Below, piece after piece: positions 1-5,754 of a DNA stretch of 5,754 nucleotides. Position 1 is the stretch's first letter; every line of letters begins with the position of its first letter. Made by a program: the position numbers and the translations under genes. Origin of the DNA: Lysobacter sp. (GTDB taxonomy: Bacteria > Pseudomonadota > Gammaproteobacteria > Xanthomonadales > Xanthomonadaceae). The notes beneath the pieces are model-generated. The model did not search any database, had not been told where the DNA came from, and saw only the letters and a program-made list of their open reading frames with translations. The DNA lies in assembly GCA_030151365.1 (NCBI GenBank), contig JASLDW010000066.1, forward strand, positions 1 through 5,754, read 5' to 3'.

Positions 1-780
1 GTGCACATGCCGCGCATGCTGATCCCGGCGATCCTGGCGATGCCGGCGCTGGCGCTGATGATCCTGATGGAGCCCTATCGCATGAAGCGACTGGTCTCCT
101 ATCTCAATCCGTGGGAAGACCCGCTGGGCAGCGGCTACCAGCTCACCAATGCGCTGATGGCGATCGGTCGCGGCGAATTCTGGGGCGTCGGTCTTGGCGG
201 TTCGGTGCAGAAGCTGTCCTACCTGCCGGAAGCACATACCGACTTCATCATGGCGGTGATTTCCGAGGAGCTCGGTTTCGTCGGCGTGTGCGCGGTGATC
301 GCGATGTACATGCTGGTGGTTGGTCGCGCCTTCGTGATCGGCCTGAAGTGCGTGGAGATGCGCCGTCACTTCGCCGGCTTCTGCGCTTTCGGCATCGGCA
401 CCTGGATCGCGCTGCAGGCCTTCATTTCGATCGGCGTGAACCTCGGCCTGCTGCCGACCAAGGGCCTGACCCTGCCGTTCATTTCCTATGGCGGATCGAG
501 CCTGCTGATCACCTGCGCCGCGCTCGGCCTGCTGCTGCGCGTGTCGTACGAACTCACGCGCGCCGAACGCCAGGTCGCGATCCGCCGCGGCGAAGTCGCG
601 GCGACACCGCAAGCACCGGAAGTCGCGATGCCGTCGATGAACTCGGTGCGCATTGCCGCCGATGATGCGCGCGCGGCGGTTGCCCATAATCTCGGCAAGC
701 TGCTGCGTCGTGGCCGTTCGTCCGGCAGCCAGCAGCGCCAGCGCATCGAGCCCGTGCTCGACAAGGTGGAGCGCGAATGA
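1..780 (+). CDS. ftsW: FtsW, septal peptidoglycan glycosyltransferase (SEDS family), C-terminal part
   Basis: Inner-membrane SEDS protein that polymerises lipid II into glycan strands at the division septum, working with the transpeptidase FtsI. The window starts inside the gene: the GTG at base 1 is an internal Val codon, and by comparison with roughly 400-residue FtsW proteins more than 150 residues are missing. Numbering from base 1, a membrane helix spans about 5-23. It is followed by the large periplasmic loop with the signature EPYRMKRLVSYLNPWEDPLG (24-43), then YLPEAHTDFI (74-83). Asp81 there matches the catalytic Asp of SEDS enzymes. Further helices lie at about 83-115, 123-148 and 160-181, with the FtsW hallmark LLPTKGLTLPFISYGGSS at 150-167. 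After the last helix comes an unusually long, basic, hydrophilic cytoplasmic tail (about 182-259). RodA is excluded by the NPWEDPLGSGYQL loop and the dcw context. The stop overlaps the murG start. Confidence 0.97.
   Translation: MHMPRMLIPAILAMPALALMILMEPYRMKRLVSYLNPWEDPLGSGYQLTNALMAIGRGEFWGVGLGGSVQKLSYLPEAHTDFIMAVISEELGFVGVCAVIAMYMLVVGRAFVIGLKCVEMRRHFAGFCAFGIGTWIALQAFISIGVNLGLLPTKGLTLPFISYGGSSLLITCAALGLLLRVSYELTRAERQVAIRRGEVAATPQAPEVAMPSMNSVRIAADDARAAVAHNLGKLLRRGRSSGSQQRQRIEPVLDKVERE
763..770 (+). promoter_or_regulatory. Ribosome binding site of murG
   Basis: AAGGTGGA lies inside the last codons of ftsW, six bases before the ATG at 777. It supports that start and the ATGA overlap with the ftsW stop. 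The same AAGGTGG core precedes murC. Confidence 0.75.
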
Positions 781-1844
781 GCGGCCAGGGACCCGTGATG
801 ATCCTGGCCGGCGGCACCGGCGGCCACATCTTCCCCGGCCTCGCCGTGGCCAAGGTGCTGCGCGACGCAGGCATCGACGTGCGCTGGCTTGGCGCCGACG
901 GCGCGATGGAAACGCGCCTGGTGCCCCAGTACGACATCCCGATGGACACCATCGCGGTGAAGGGCGTGCGCGGCAAGGGCGCCAAGGCCTTGATCGGATT
1001 GCCGTTGCGCCTGTTGCGCGCGGTCTCGGCTGCACGCGCTGTGTTGCGCAAGCATGCGCCGCGTGCGGTGATCAGCTTCGGTGGCTATGCTGCCGGCCCC
1101 GGTGGATTGGCTGCGCGCCAGCTCGGCATTCCCCTGATCGTGCACGAACAGAATCGTGCTGCCGGCATGACCAACCGTGTGCTGTCGAAAATGGCGCGCG
1201 AAGTGCTGACCGGGTTCCCGGATACGTTCGCGGGCGAGGTCGTGGTGGGCAACCCGGTGCGCGAGGTGATCGCGCGGGTGCCGACGCCGGAACAGCGCAT
1301 CGAAGGTCGCGGCGGTCGCGTGCGCCTGCTGGTGCTCGGTGGCAGCCAGGGCGCGCGTGCGTTGAACGATGCCGTGCCGCAGGCTTTGGCTCAAATCACC
1401 CAGAAATTCGAGGTGCGCCACCAGTGCGGTGAGAAGCAGGTCGTCGATGCCGAGGCCGCGTATGCGCGTGCCGGCGTCGAGGCGACGGTCGAGGCCTTCA
1501 TCTCCGACATGGCGGCCGCGTATGCCTGGGCCGACGTGGTGGTCTGTCGCGCAGGCGCACTCACACTCGCCGAAGTGTGCGCGGTTGGCGTCGCCAGCGT
1601 ACTGGTGCCGTTCCCGCAGGCAGTCGACGATCACCAGACGCGTAACGCGCAGTACCTGGTCGATCACGATGCCGCGATCCTGCTCCACCAGGACGCGCAG
1701 CTGGCCGACAACCTCACCGGCGTGTTGCGCGATCTTGCCGCCAATCCGTCGCGCCGCCTGGCGATGGCGCGTGCCGCGCGCGCGCTTGCCCGTCCCGATG
1801 CCGCGCAGCGCGTCGCCGAAGCCGTCCTGAAGGTGGCCGCATGA
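777..1844 (+). CDS. murG: MurG, UDP-GlcNAc:lipid I N-acetylglucosaminyltransferase
   Basis: Membrane-associated cytoplasmic GT-B glycosyltransferase that transfers GlcNAc from UDP-GlcNAc to lipid I (undecaprenyl-PP-MurNAc-pentapeptide), giving lipid II. The product has 355 residues, the same as E. coli MurG, and begins MSGQG as that protein does. The N-terminal lipid I-binding domain shows the glycine loop GGTGGH (12-17), GGYAAGPGG (102-110; Ala106 stands where E. coli has Ser) and HEQN (123-126). VVGNPVR (156-162) leads into the UDP-GlcNAc-binding domain with LGGSQGAR (187-194), DMAAAYAWADVVVCRAGALT (244-263), Glu266, expected to contact the ribose of UDP, and DDHQTRNA (284-291). The start at 777 is supported by AAGGTGGA at 763-770 and by the N-terminal match. 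It overlaps ftsW and murC by ATGA at both ends, so coupled translation is likely. The lipid II it makes is the substrate of the FtsW encoded just upstream. Confidence 0.98.
   Translation: MSGQGPVMILAGGTGGHIFPGLAVAKVLRDAGIDVRWLGADGAMETRLVPQYDIPMDTIAVKGVRGKGAKALIGLPLRLLRAVSAARAVLRKHAPRAVISFGGYAAGPGGLAARQLGIPLIVHEQNRAAGMTNRVLSKMAREVLTGFPDTFAGEVVVGNPVREVIARVPTPEQRIEGRGGRVRLLVLGGSQGARALNDAVPQALAQITQKFEVRHQCGEKQVVDAEAAYARAGVEATVEAFISDMAAAYAWADVVVCRAGALTLAEVCAVGVASVLVPFPQAVDDHQTRNAQYLVDHDAAILLHQDAQLADNLTGVLRDLAANPSRRLAMARAARALARPDAAQRVAEAVLKVAA
1830..1836 (+). promoter_or_regulatory. Ribosome binding site of murC
   Basis: AAGGTGG lies within the end of murG, four bases before the ATG at 1841. It supports that start rather than a later one. 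The core is identical to the one before murG. Confidence 0.7.
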
Positions 1845-3295
1845 TCTCCACCATCCACGAACGCCGGCTGCAGAACGCGGGCGATCTCGCCCAGCAGTTC
1901 CGTCGCGTGCATTTCGTCGGCATCGGCGGCGTCGGCATGAGCGGCATTGCCGAAGTGCTGTGCACGCTCGGTTACCAGGTCTCCGGTTCCGACAACGCCG
2001 ACAACGCATCGACGCGCCGCCTCACCCAGCTCGGCGCGACGATTCACCGTGGCCACACAGCGTCCAACGTGCTCGGCGCCGATTGCGTGGTGGTGTCCTC
2101 GGCGATCAAGGCCGACAACCCCGAACTGATGGAAGCGCGCGCGCAACGCATCCCGGTGGTGCCGCGCGCGGAGATGCTGGCGGAACTGATGCGCTTCCGT
2201 CGCGGCATCGCGATTGCAGGCACGCACGGCAAGACGACCACGACCTCGCTCGCTGCCAGCGTCCTTGCCGAGGGCGGCCTCGATCCCACGTTCGTGATCG
2301 GCGGACAGCTGCTCGCCGCAGGCGCCAACGCCAAGCTCGGCAGCGGCCCCTGGCTGGTTGCAGAGGCCGACGAAAGCGACGGCAGCTTCCTGCGCCTCAA
2401 TCCGTTGATTGCGGTCATCACCAATATCGATGCCGACCATCTCGAGAACTATGGTGGCGATTTCGCCAACGTGCGCCGCGCGTTCTCGGAATTCCTCCAT
2501 CGCCTGCCGTTCTACGGACTCGCGGTGCTGTGCATCGACGATGCCGATGTCGCCGCGCTCGCCGCCGACACGCCGCGCCACGTGTTGACCTACGGTTTCC
2601 ACGAAGACGCCGACGTCCGTGCCGAGAACGTCAGCCAGCAGGGCGCGCGCATGCATTTCGAGCTGTGCCTGCCCGATGGCACCTGCACGCCGATCACGCT
2701 GGCCTTGCCCGGTCGCCACAACGTGCAGAACTCGCTGGCCGCGGCATCGATCGGCTGGCAGCTCGGCGTCGATGCCAAGGCGATCGCGCGTGCGCTGGAA
2801 GGCTTCGCCGGCATCGGTCGCCGCTTCAACCAGCTGGCCAAACTGGCGCTGCCGCATGGCGGTCAGGTCACCGTGGTCGACGACTACGGCCACCATCCGC
2901 GCGAACTCGCCGCGGTGTTCGAAGCCGCGCGTGGCGGCTGGACGGACCGTCGCCTGGTCGTCGCCTTCCAGCCGCATCGCTACAGCCGCACCCGCGATCT
3001 CTTCGACGATTTCGCCAACGTGCTCGCGAGCACCGACGCGCTGCTGCTCACCGAGGTCTATCCCGCGGGTGAAGCGCCGATTGCCGGTGCCGACGCCAAG
3101 TCGCTGGCGCGCGCGATCCGCACCCGCGGTCGTGTCGATCCGGTGGTGGTGAACAGCGCCGCCGAATTGTCCGGTGTGCTCGCCAACGTGCTCCAGGATG
3201 GCGATCTGCTGCTGATGATGGGCGCGGGCGATATCGGCGCGGCCGCGCAGAAGCTGGCCCGCGAAGGCTTCGCCTCGCAGGAGGGCGCGCAATGA
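1841..3295 (+). CDS. murC: MurC, UDP-N-acetylmuramate--L-alanine ligase
   Basis: Cytoplasmic ATP-dependent ligase that joins L-Ala to UDP-MurNAc, the first step in building the stem peptide. It has 484 residues, normal for the family (E. coli 491). The N-terminal UDP-binding domain carries the Rossmann motif VHFVGIGGVGMSGIAEVL (23-40), typical of MurC. The central ATPase domain has the P-loop GTHGKTTTT (127-135), EADESDGSF (175-183), NIDADHLENYG (195-205) and the adenine-site element LPGRHNVQNSLAA (289-301). The C-terminal domain has DDYGHHPREL (347-356), FQPHRYSRT (376-384) and GAGDIG (461-466). The YGHHP motif is shared with the recycling ligase Mpl, but the GIGGVGMSGIAE start and the position between murG and ddl point to MurC. 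The gene overlaps murG and ddl by 4 bases each. No murB lies between murC and ddl, as in E. coli. No truncation or frameshift is seen. Confidence 0.98.
   Translation: MISTIHERRLQNAGDLAQQFRRVHFVGIGGVGMSGIAEVLCTLGYQVSGSDNADNASTRRLTQLGATIHRGHTASNVLGADCVVVSSAIKADNPELMEARAQRIPVVPRAEMLAELMRFRRGIAIAGTHGKTTTTSLAASVLAEGGLDPTFVIGGQLLAAGANAKLGSGPWLVAEADESDGSFLRLNPLIAVITNIDADHLENYGGDFANVRRAFSEFLHRLPFYGLAVLCIDDADVAALAADTPRHVLTYGFHEDADVRAENVSQQGARMHFELCLPDGTCTPITLALPGRHNVQNSLAAASIGWQLGVDAKAIARALEGFAGIGRRFNQLAKLALPHGGQVTVVDDYGHHPRELAAVFEAARGGWTDRRLVVAFQPHRYSRTRDLFDDFANVLASTDALLLTEVYPAGEAPIAGADAKSLARAIRTRGRVDPVVVNSAAELSGVLANVLQDGDLLLMMGAGDIGAAAQKLAREGFASQEGAQ
3279..3285 (+). promoter_or_regulatory. Ribosome binding site of ddl
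   Basis: AGGAGGG, a near-perfect Shine-Dalgarno sequence inside the last codons of murC, six bases before the ATG at 3292. It decides the ddl start and thereby includes the N-terminal leader that E. coli DdlB lacks. Confidence 0.85.
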
Positions 3296-4245
3296 GCACG
3301 ATCGTCGTGCCCGCGTTGCGCACCACCGATGCCGCCGTGTTCGGTCGCGTCGCCGTGCTGTTCGGTGGCATCAGCGCCGAGCGCGAAGTCTCGTTGAACT
3401 CCGGCGCCAATGTGCTGGAAGCGCTGCGTTCGCGTGGCGTCGATGCCCATGGCATCGACGGCATTCCGGCGCTGGTCGAACAGCTCGCGGCGAAGAAGTT
3501 CGATCGCGTCTTCAATATCCTCCACGGCGGTGACGGCGAGAACGGCGTGCTGCAGGGCCTGCTGCAATCGTTCGCGGTGCCGTACACCGGCCCCGGCGTG
3601 CTCGGCAGCGCGCTGACCATGGACAAGATCCGCACCAAGCAGGTGTGGTTGTCGGAAGGCCTGCCGACTGCGCGTTTCGTGCGCCTGCCCGCCGGCGCCG
3701 ATGTCGCCGCCGCGGTGCGCACGCTCGGTTTCCCGGTCTTCATCAAGCCATCAGCGGAAGGGTCGAGCGTCGGCGTGTTCCGCGTGATGGGCGAAGACGA
3801 TCTCGCGCCTGCCGTTGAATTCGCGAAGACGTATGAAGGTGAATTGCTGGCCGAACAGCTGGTGTCCGGCGGCGAATACACGGTCGGCATCCTCGGCGAT
3901 CTCGCCCTGCCGTCGGTCAAGATCGTGCCGCCGGGCGAGTGGTATGACTACCACGCCAAATACATTTCCGACGACACCCAGTACATCTGCCCGGGCCTGT
4001 CTGGCGATGATGAAGCGGAGATCCGTCGCCTCGCCATGGCCGGATTCCGCAGCGCCGGTTGCAGTGGCTGGGGCCGCGTCGACGTGATGCGCCACGCCGA
4101 TGGCCGCTTCGCGCTGATGGAAGTGAATACCGCCCCGGGCATGACCAGCCATTCACTGGTGCCGAAGGCGGCGTCGCAGATCGGCATCGACTTCGCCGAA
4201 CTGTGCTGGCGCATCCTCGAGCAAACACTGGAGGGCGCCGCATGA
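3292..4245 (+). CDS. ddl: D-alanine--D-alanine ligase (DdlB type)
   Basis: Cytoplasmic ATP-grasp enzyme that condenses two D-Ala to D-Ala-D-Ala, the dipeptide MurF then adds to UDP-MurNAc-tripeptide. The product has 317 residues. The body aligns by motif with E. coli DdlB: LFGGISAEREVSLNSG (23-38, with Glu30 expected in substrate binding), LHGGDGENGVLQG (77-89, His78), MDK (110-112, Lys112), IKPSAEGSSVG (151-161, Lys152 and Ser158), YDYHAKYISDDTQY (218-231), GWGRVDVM (259-266, Arg262 and Asp264) and the metal-site segment MEVNTAPGMTSHSLVP (276-291, Glu277 and Asn279). Tyr224, in the place of E. coli Tyr216, indicates a D-Ala-D-Ala rather than a D-Ala-D-lactate ligase. About 15 residues precede the position matching the DdlB start; AGGAGGG at 3279-3285 supports this longer form. 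An Asn (84) replaces the usual Asp in the GEDG motif. It overlaps murC and ftsQ by ATGA. Confidence 0.97.
   Translation: MSTIVVPALRTTDAAVFGRVAVLFGGISAEREVSLNSGANVLEALRSRGVDAHGIDGIPALVEQLAAKKFDRVFNILHGGDGENGVLQGLLQSFAVPYTGPGVLGSALTMDKIRTKQVWLSEGLPTARFVRLPAGADVAAAVRTLGFPVFIKPSAEGSSVGVFRVMGEDDLAPAVEFAKTYEGELLAEQLVSGGEYTVGILGDLALPSVKIVPPGEWYDYHAKYISDDTQYICPGLSGDDEAEIRRLAMAGFRSAGCSGWGRVDVMRHADGRFALMEVNTAPGMTSHSLVPKAASQIGIDFAELCWRILEQTLEGAA
4230..4235 (+). promoter_or_regulatory. Ribosome binding site of ftsQ
   Basis: GGAGGG within the last codons of ddl, six bases before the ATG at 4242. It fixes the ftsQ start at 4242, although the reading frame stays open well upstream inside ddl (an in-frame TTG lies at 4059). 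The context GGAGGGCGC is the same, at the same spacing, as that before ddl. Confidence 0.82.
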
Positions 4246-5105
4246 GGAACCTGCTGCGCATCCTCGCAGGGCTGGTGGCGATCGCCGTGATCGTGCTGCC
4301 GGTGGTCGCCGTGCTCAACGGCTGGATCGGCACCGAGCGTTTCCCGTTCCGCAAGCTGCACGTCGAAGGCGATCTCAGCGCCGCCGACGCCACGGAGTTG
4401 CGGCAGACGCTGGCGCCGCTGACCAAGCGCGGCTTCTTCGCCACCGACCTGCACAAGGCGCAAGCCGCGTTGTCGGCGCTGCCGTGGGTCGCGCATGCGG
4501 AAGTGCGCAAGCGCTGGCCCGACGAGATCGACGTCAAGATCGAGTCGCAGCGTCCGTTCGCCTACTGGGGCAAGTCGCAGCTGGTGTCCGACAAGGGCCT
4601 GCTGTTCCCGCGCCAGGACGGCATGGCGCTGCCGAAGGGCATGCCGCAGCTCGATGGCGATCCGCGCAACGTCGCCGACGTGCTGGCGCTCTACGCCAAG
4701 TCGCGCGAACTGTTCGCGGCTGCCGGCATCGGCGTGAAGGAGCTGACGCAGGATCGCCGCGGCAGCTGGAGCATGGCGCTGTCCGACGGCACCCAGATCA
4801 TCGTCGGCCGCAACGACGCCGAAGCGCGCATCGAACGCTTCGCCGGACTGATGCCGCGCCTGGTCGCTCAACAGGGACGTCCGCTGCAACGCGCCGACCT
4901 CCGTTACACCAACGGCTTTGCGCTGGTGTGGAGCGGGGCGCCCGCGAATGGCGCCGGCAAGCCGGATGCCGCCAAGCCCGCTGCGCCGGCATCCACGCCT
5001 GCAACGACTCCGGCACCGGCATTGCCCGCGCCGTTGCCGACACCGATCGCCACCGCATCCCGCATTCCGTTCCACGCCCCAATCACGGCATACCGCATCT
5101 CATGA
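4242..5105 (+). CDS. ftsQ: FtsQ, cell division protein (POTRA-domain bitopic membrane protein)
   Basis: Bitopic inner-membrane protein that joins FtsL and FtsB in the FtsQLB complex, which signals FtsWI to begin septal synthesis. It has 287 residues from the ATG at 4242. Only three or four residues precede the single membrane helix (about 4-26), so the cytoplasmic part is almost absent, unlike the roughly 24 residues in E. coli. The periplasmic POTRA domain runs from about 36 to 108 and contains the family signature PWVAHAEVRKRWPDEIDVKI (81-100). The FtsQ beta domain follows, with GSWSMALSDGTQIIVGR (174-190) and RADLRYTNGFALVW (217-230). Arg221 and Tyr222 fall where E. coli has the FtsB-contacting Arg and Tyr. 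From about 232 to 287 there is a low-complexity Ala/Pro/Thr tail ending SRIPFHAPITAYRIS. The stop overlaps the ftsA start. The family is certain from motif and position; the role of the tail is unknown. Confidence 0.96.
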   Translation: MRNLLRILAGLVAIAVIVLPVVAVLNGWIGTERFPFRKLHVEGDLSAADATELRQTLAPLTKRGFFATDLHKAQAALSALPWVAHAEVRKRWPDEIDVKIESQRPFAYWGKSQLVSDKGLLFPRQDGMALPKGMPQLDGDPRNVADVLALYAKSRELFAAAGIGVKELTQDRRGSWSMALSDGTQIIVGRNDAEARIERFAGLMPRLVAQQGRPLQRADLRYTNGFALVWSGAPANGAGKPDAAKPAAPASTPATTPAPALPAPLPTPIATASRIPFHAPITAYRIS

Positions 5106-5754
5106 ACCGCAAAGGCGACAAGTCGCTCATCGTCGGACTCGACATCGGCACCTCCAAGGTGACCGCGCTGGTCGGCGAATACTCCCCGGGCAACCCGATC
5201 GAAGTGATCGGCCTCGGCACCCACGAATCGCGCGGACTCAAGCGCGGCGTGGTGGTCGACATCGAATCGACCGTGCAGTCGATCCAGCGCGCGGTGGAAG
5301 AAGCCGAGCTGATGGCCGGCTGCGAGATCCGCTCGGTCTACGCCTCGATCACCGGCAACCACATCCAGTGCCGCAATTCGCCGGGCATCGTTCCGCTGCG
5401 CGACAGCGAAGTCACCTACGACGACCTCGATCGCGTGCTCGACGCCGCTAAGGCCGTGGCGATTCCCGCCGACCAGAAGATCCTCCACGCCATCCCGCGC
5501 GAATACGTGCTCGACGATTCCCAGGAAGGCATCCGCAATCCGGTCGGGATGAGCGGCGTCCGCCTCGAAGTGCATGCGCACCTCGTGGTGTGCGCGCAGT
5601 CGGCCGCCACCAACATCGTCAAGTGCGTGCAGCGCTGCGGCCTGCAGGTCGACGAGCTCGAACTGGCGTCGCTGGCCTCGGCCACCGCGGTGCTGACAGA
5701 AGACGAACGCCAGCTCGGCGTCGCCCTGGTCGACCTCGGCGCCGGCACCACCGA
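5102..5754 (+). CDS. ftsA: FtsA, actin-like cell division protein, N-terminal part (3' end outside the window)
   Basis: Actin-like ATPase of the cytoplasmic membrane face that tethers FtsZ and recruits later division proteins. The gene starts at the ATG at 5102, overlapping the ftsQ stop, and runs off the window after 217 complete codons (about half of a roughly 410-420-residue protein). Domain 1A begins with the phosphate-1 motif VGLDIGTSKVTALVGE (11-26). VDIEST (52-57) and the helix IQRAVEEAELMAG (61-73) follow. The FtsA-specific 1C subdomain spans roughly 82-165, including GNHIQCRNSPG (85-95) and ILHAIPREYVLDD (127-139). The sequence ends at VDLGAGTT (210-217), the start of the phosphate-2 motif. 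The C-terminal membrane-targeting helix lies beyond the window. MreB and DnaK are excluded by the 1C segment and the gene order. Unlike its neighbours, this start has no evident Shine-Dalgarno sequence; the 20 bases before it are pyrimidine-rich. Confidence 0.96.
   Translation, partial: MNRKGDKSLIVGLDIGTSKVTALVGEYSPGNPIEVIGLGTHESRGLKRGVVVDIESTVQSIQRAVEEAELMAGCEIRSVYASITGNHIQCRNSPGIVPLRDSEVTYDDLDRVLDAAKAVAIPADQKILHAIPREYVLDDSQEGIRNPVGMSGVRLEVHAHLVVCAQSAATNIVKCVQRCGLQVDELELASLASATAVLTEDERQLGVALVDLGAGTT

Noticed and set aside
1..3. GTG at the first base as a true start of ftsW
   Set aside because: It would begin the protein in the middle of the SEDS fold, with several membrane helices missing. 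The window edge simply cuts the gene.
486..2009. Open minus-strand frame of 507 codons opposite the ftsW end and murG
   Set aside because: Composition is Arg/His/Ala-rich with no family motif, and it lies fully opposite well-recognised genes. It is a codon-bias shadow typical of G+C-rich DNA.
1960..3072. Alternative plus-strand frame of 370 codons inside murC
   Set aside because: Arg-rich out-of-frame reading of murC; the murC frame contains every ligase motif without a break.
1664..3292. Open minus-strand frame of 542 codons opposite murC
   Set aside because: Despite its length it has no recognisable domain, mirrors murC codon usage and lacks a convincing ribosome binding site. It is treated as a shadow.
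3815..3837. TTGAAT...TATGAA as an internal promoter for ftsQ/ftsA within ddl, as known for E. coli ddlB
   Set aside because: The two hexamers are only 11 bases apart, too close for a sigma-70-type promoter. No other convincing pair was seen. An internal promoter may exist but cannot be supported from the sequence.
3955..3966. A vancomycin-resistance type D-Ala-D-Lac ligase
   Set aside because: Tyr224 stands at the specificity position and the overall motifs match DdlB; the gene sits in the dcw cluster, not in a resistance operon.
4059..4241. Upstream TTG start extending ftsQ by 61 codons into ddl
   Set aside because: The added residues are an out-of-frame reading of conserved Ddl sequence. 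The ATG at 4242 has a strong ribosome binding site and is followed at once by the membrane helix.
3948..5075. Open minus-strand frame of 375 codons opposite ddl and ftsQ
   Set aside because: Arg/Gly/Gln-rich, with no motif, opposite two certain genes.
4904..5581. Open minus-strand frame of 225 codons opposite ftsQ and ftsA
   Set aside because: It lies opposite conserved FtsA coding sequence and its product resembles no family I know.
1..5754. A novel or mobile system, CRISPR array, RNA gene or terminator
   Set aside because: The whole window is occupied by six overlapping core genes with uniform codon use. There is no intergenic space, no repeat array, and no transposase or integrase sequence.

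Overview
This window is an ordinary but very compact piece of a division and cell wall (dcw) cluster. Six genes lie on the + strand in the order ftsW (5' end missing), murG, murC, ddl, ftsQ, ftsA (3' end missing), the same order as in Escherichia coli. The DNA is strongly G+C-rich, with G or C at most third codon positions. The protein details point to a gammaproteobacterium, most likely of the Xanthomonadaceae (Lysobacter/Luteimonas/Xanthomonas group). These details are an FtsA beginning MNRKGDKSLIVGLDIGTSKV, an FtsQ with almost no cytoplasmic N-terminus, and a Ddl with an RTTDAAVFGRVAVL leader. The family placement rests on remembered similarity, not on a search.

Layout: 1-780 is the C-terminal part of the SEDS glycosyltransferase FtsW. 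777-1844 is MurG, 1841-3295 MurC, 3292-4245 a D-Ala-D-Ala ligase, 4242-5105 FtsQ, and 5102 to the window end the first 217 codons of FtsA. All five junctions are the same 4-base ATGA overlap, so there is no intergenic DNA. I see no convincing promoter, terminator, RNA gene, repeat array or mobile element. Four of the five internal starts have a clear Shine-Dalgarno sequence inside the end of the preceding gene; ftsA does not.

How the genes work together: MurC adds L-Ala to UDP-MurNAc, and Ddl makes the D-Ala-D-Ala dipeptide that later completes the pentapeptide. MurG converts lipid I to lipid II on the inner face of the membrane, and FtsW polymerises lipid II at the septum with its partner transpeptidase. 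FtsQ anchors the FtsQLB complex that activates septal synthesis, and FtsA tethers and organises FtsZ. The overlaps suggest one polycistronic message with translational coupling.

I found no previously undescribed system. The points worth a second look are modest: the unbroken run of ATGA overlaps, the ftsA start without a ribosome binding site, the Pro/Ala-rich tail of FtsQ and the long basic cytoplasmic tail of FtsW.
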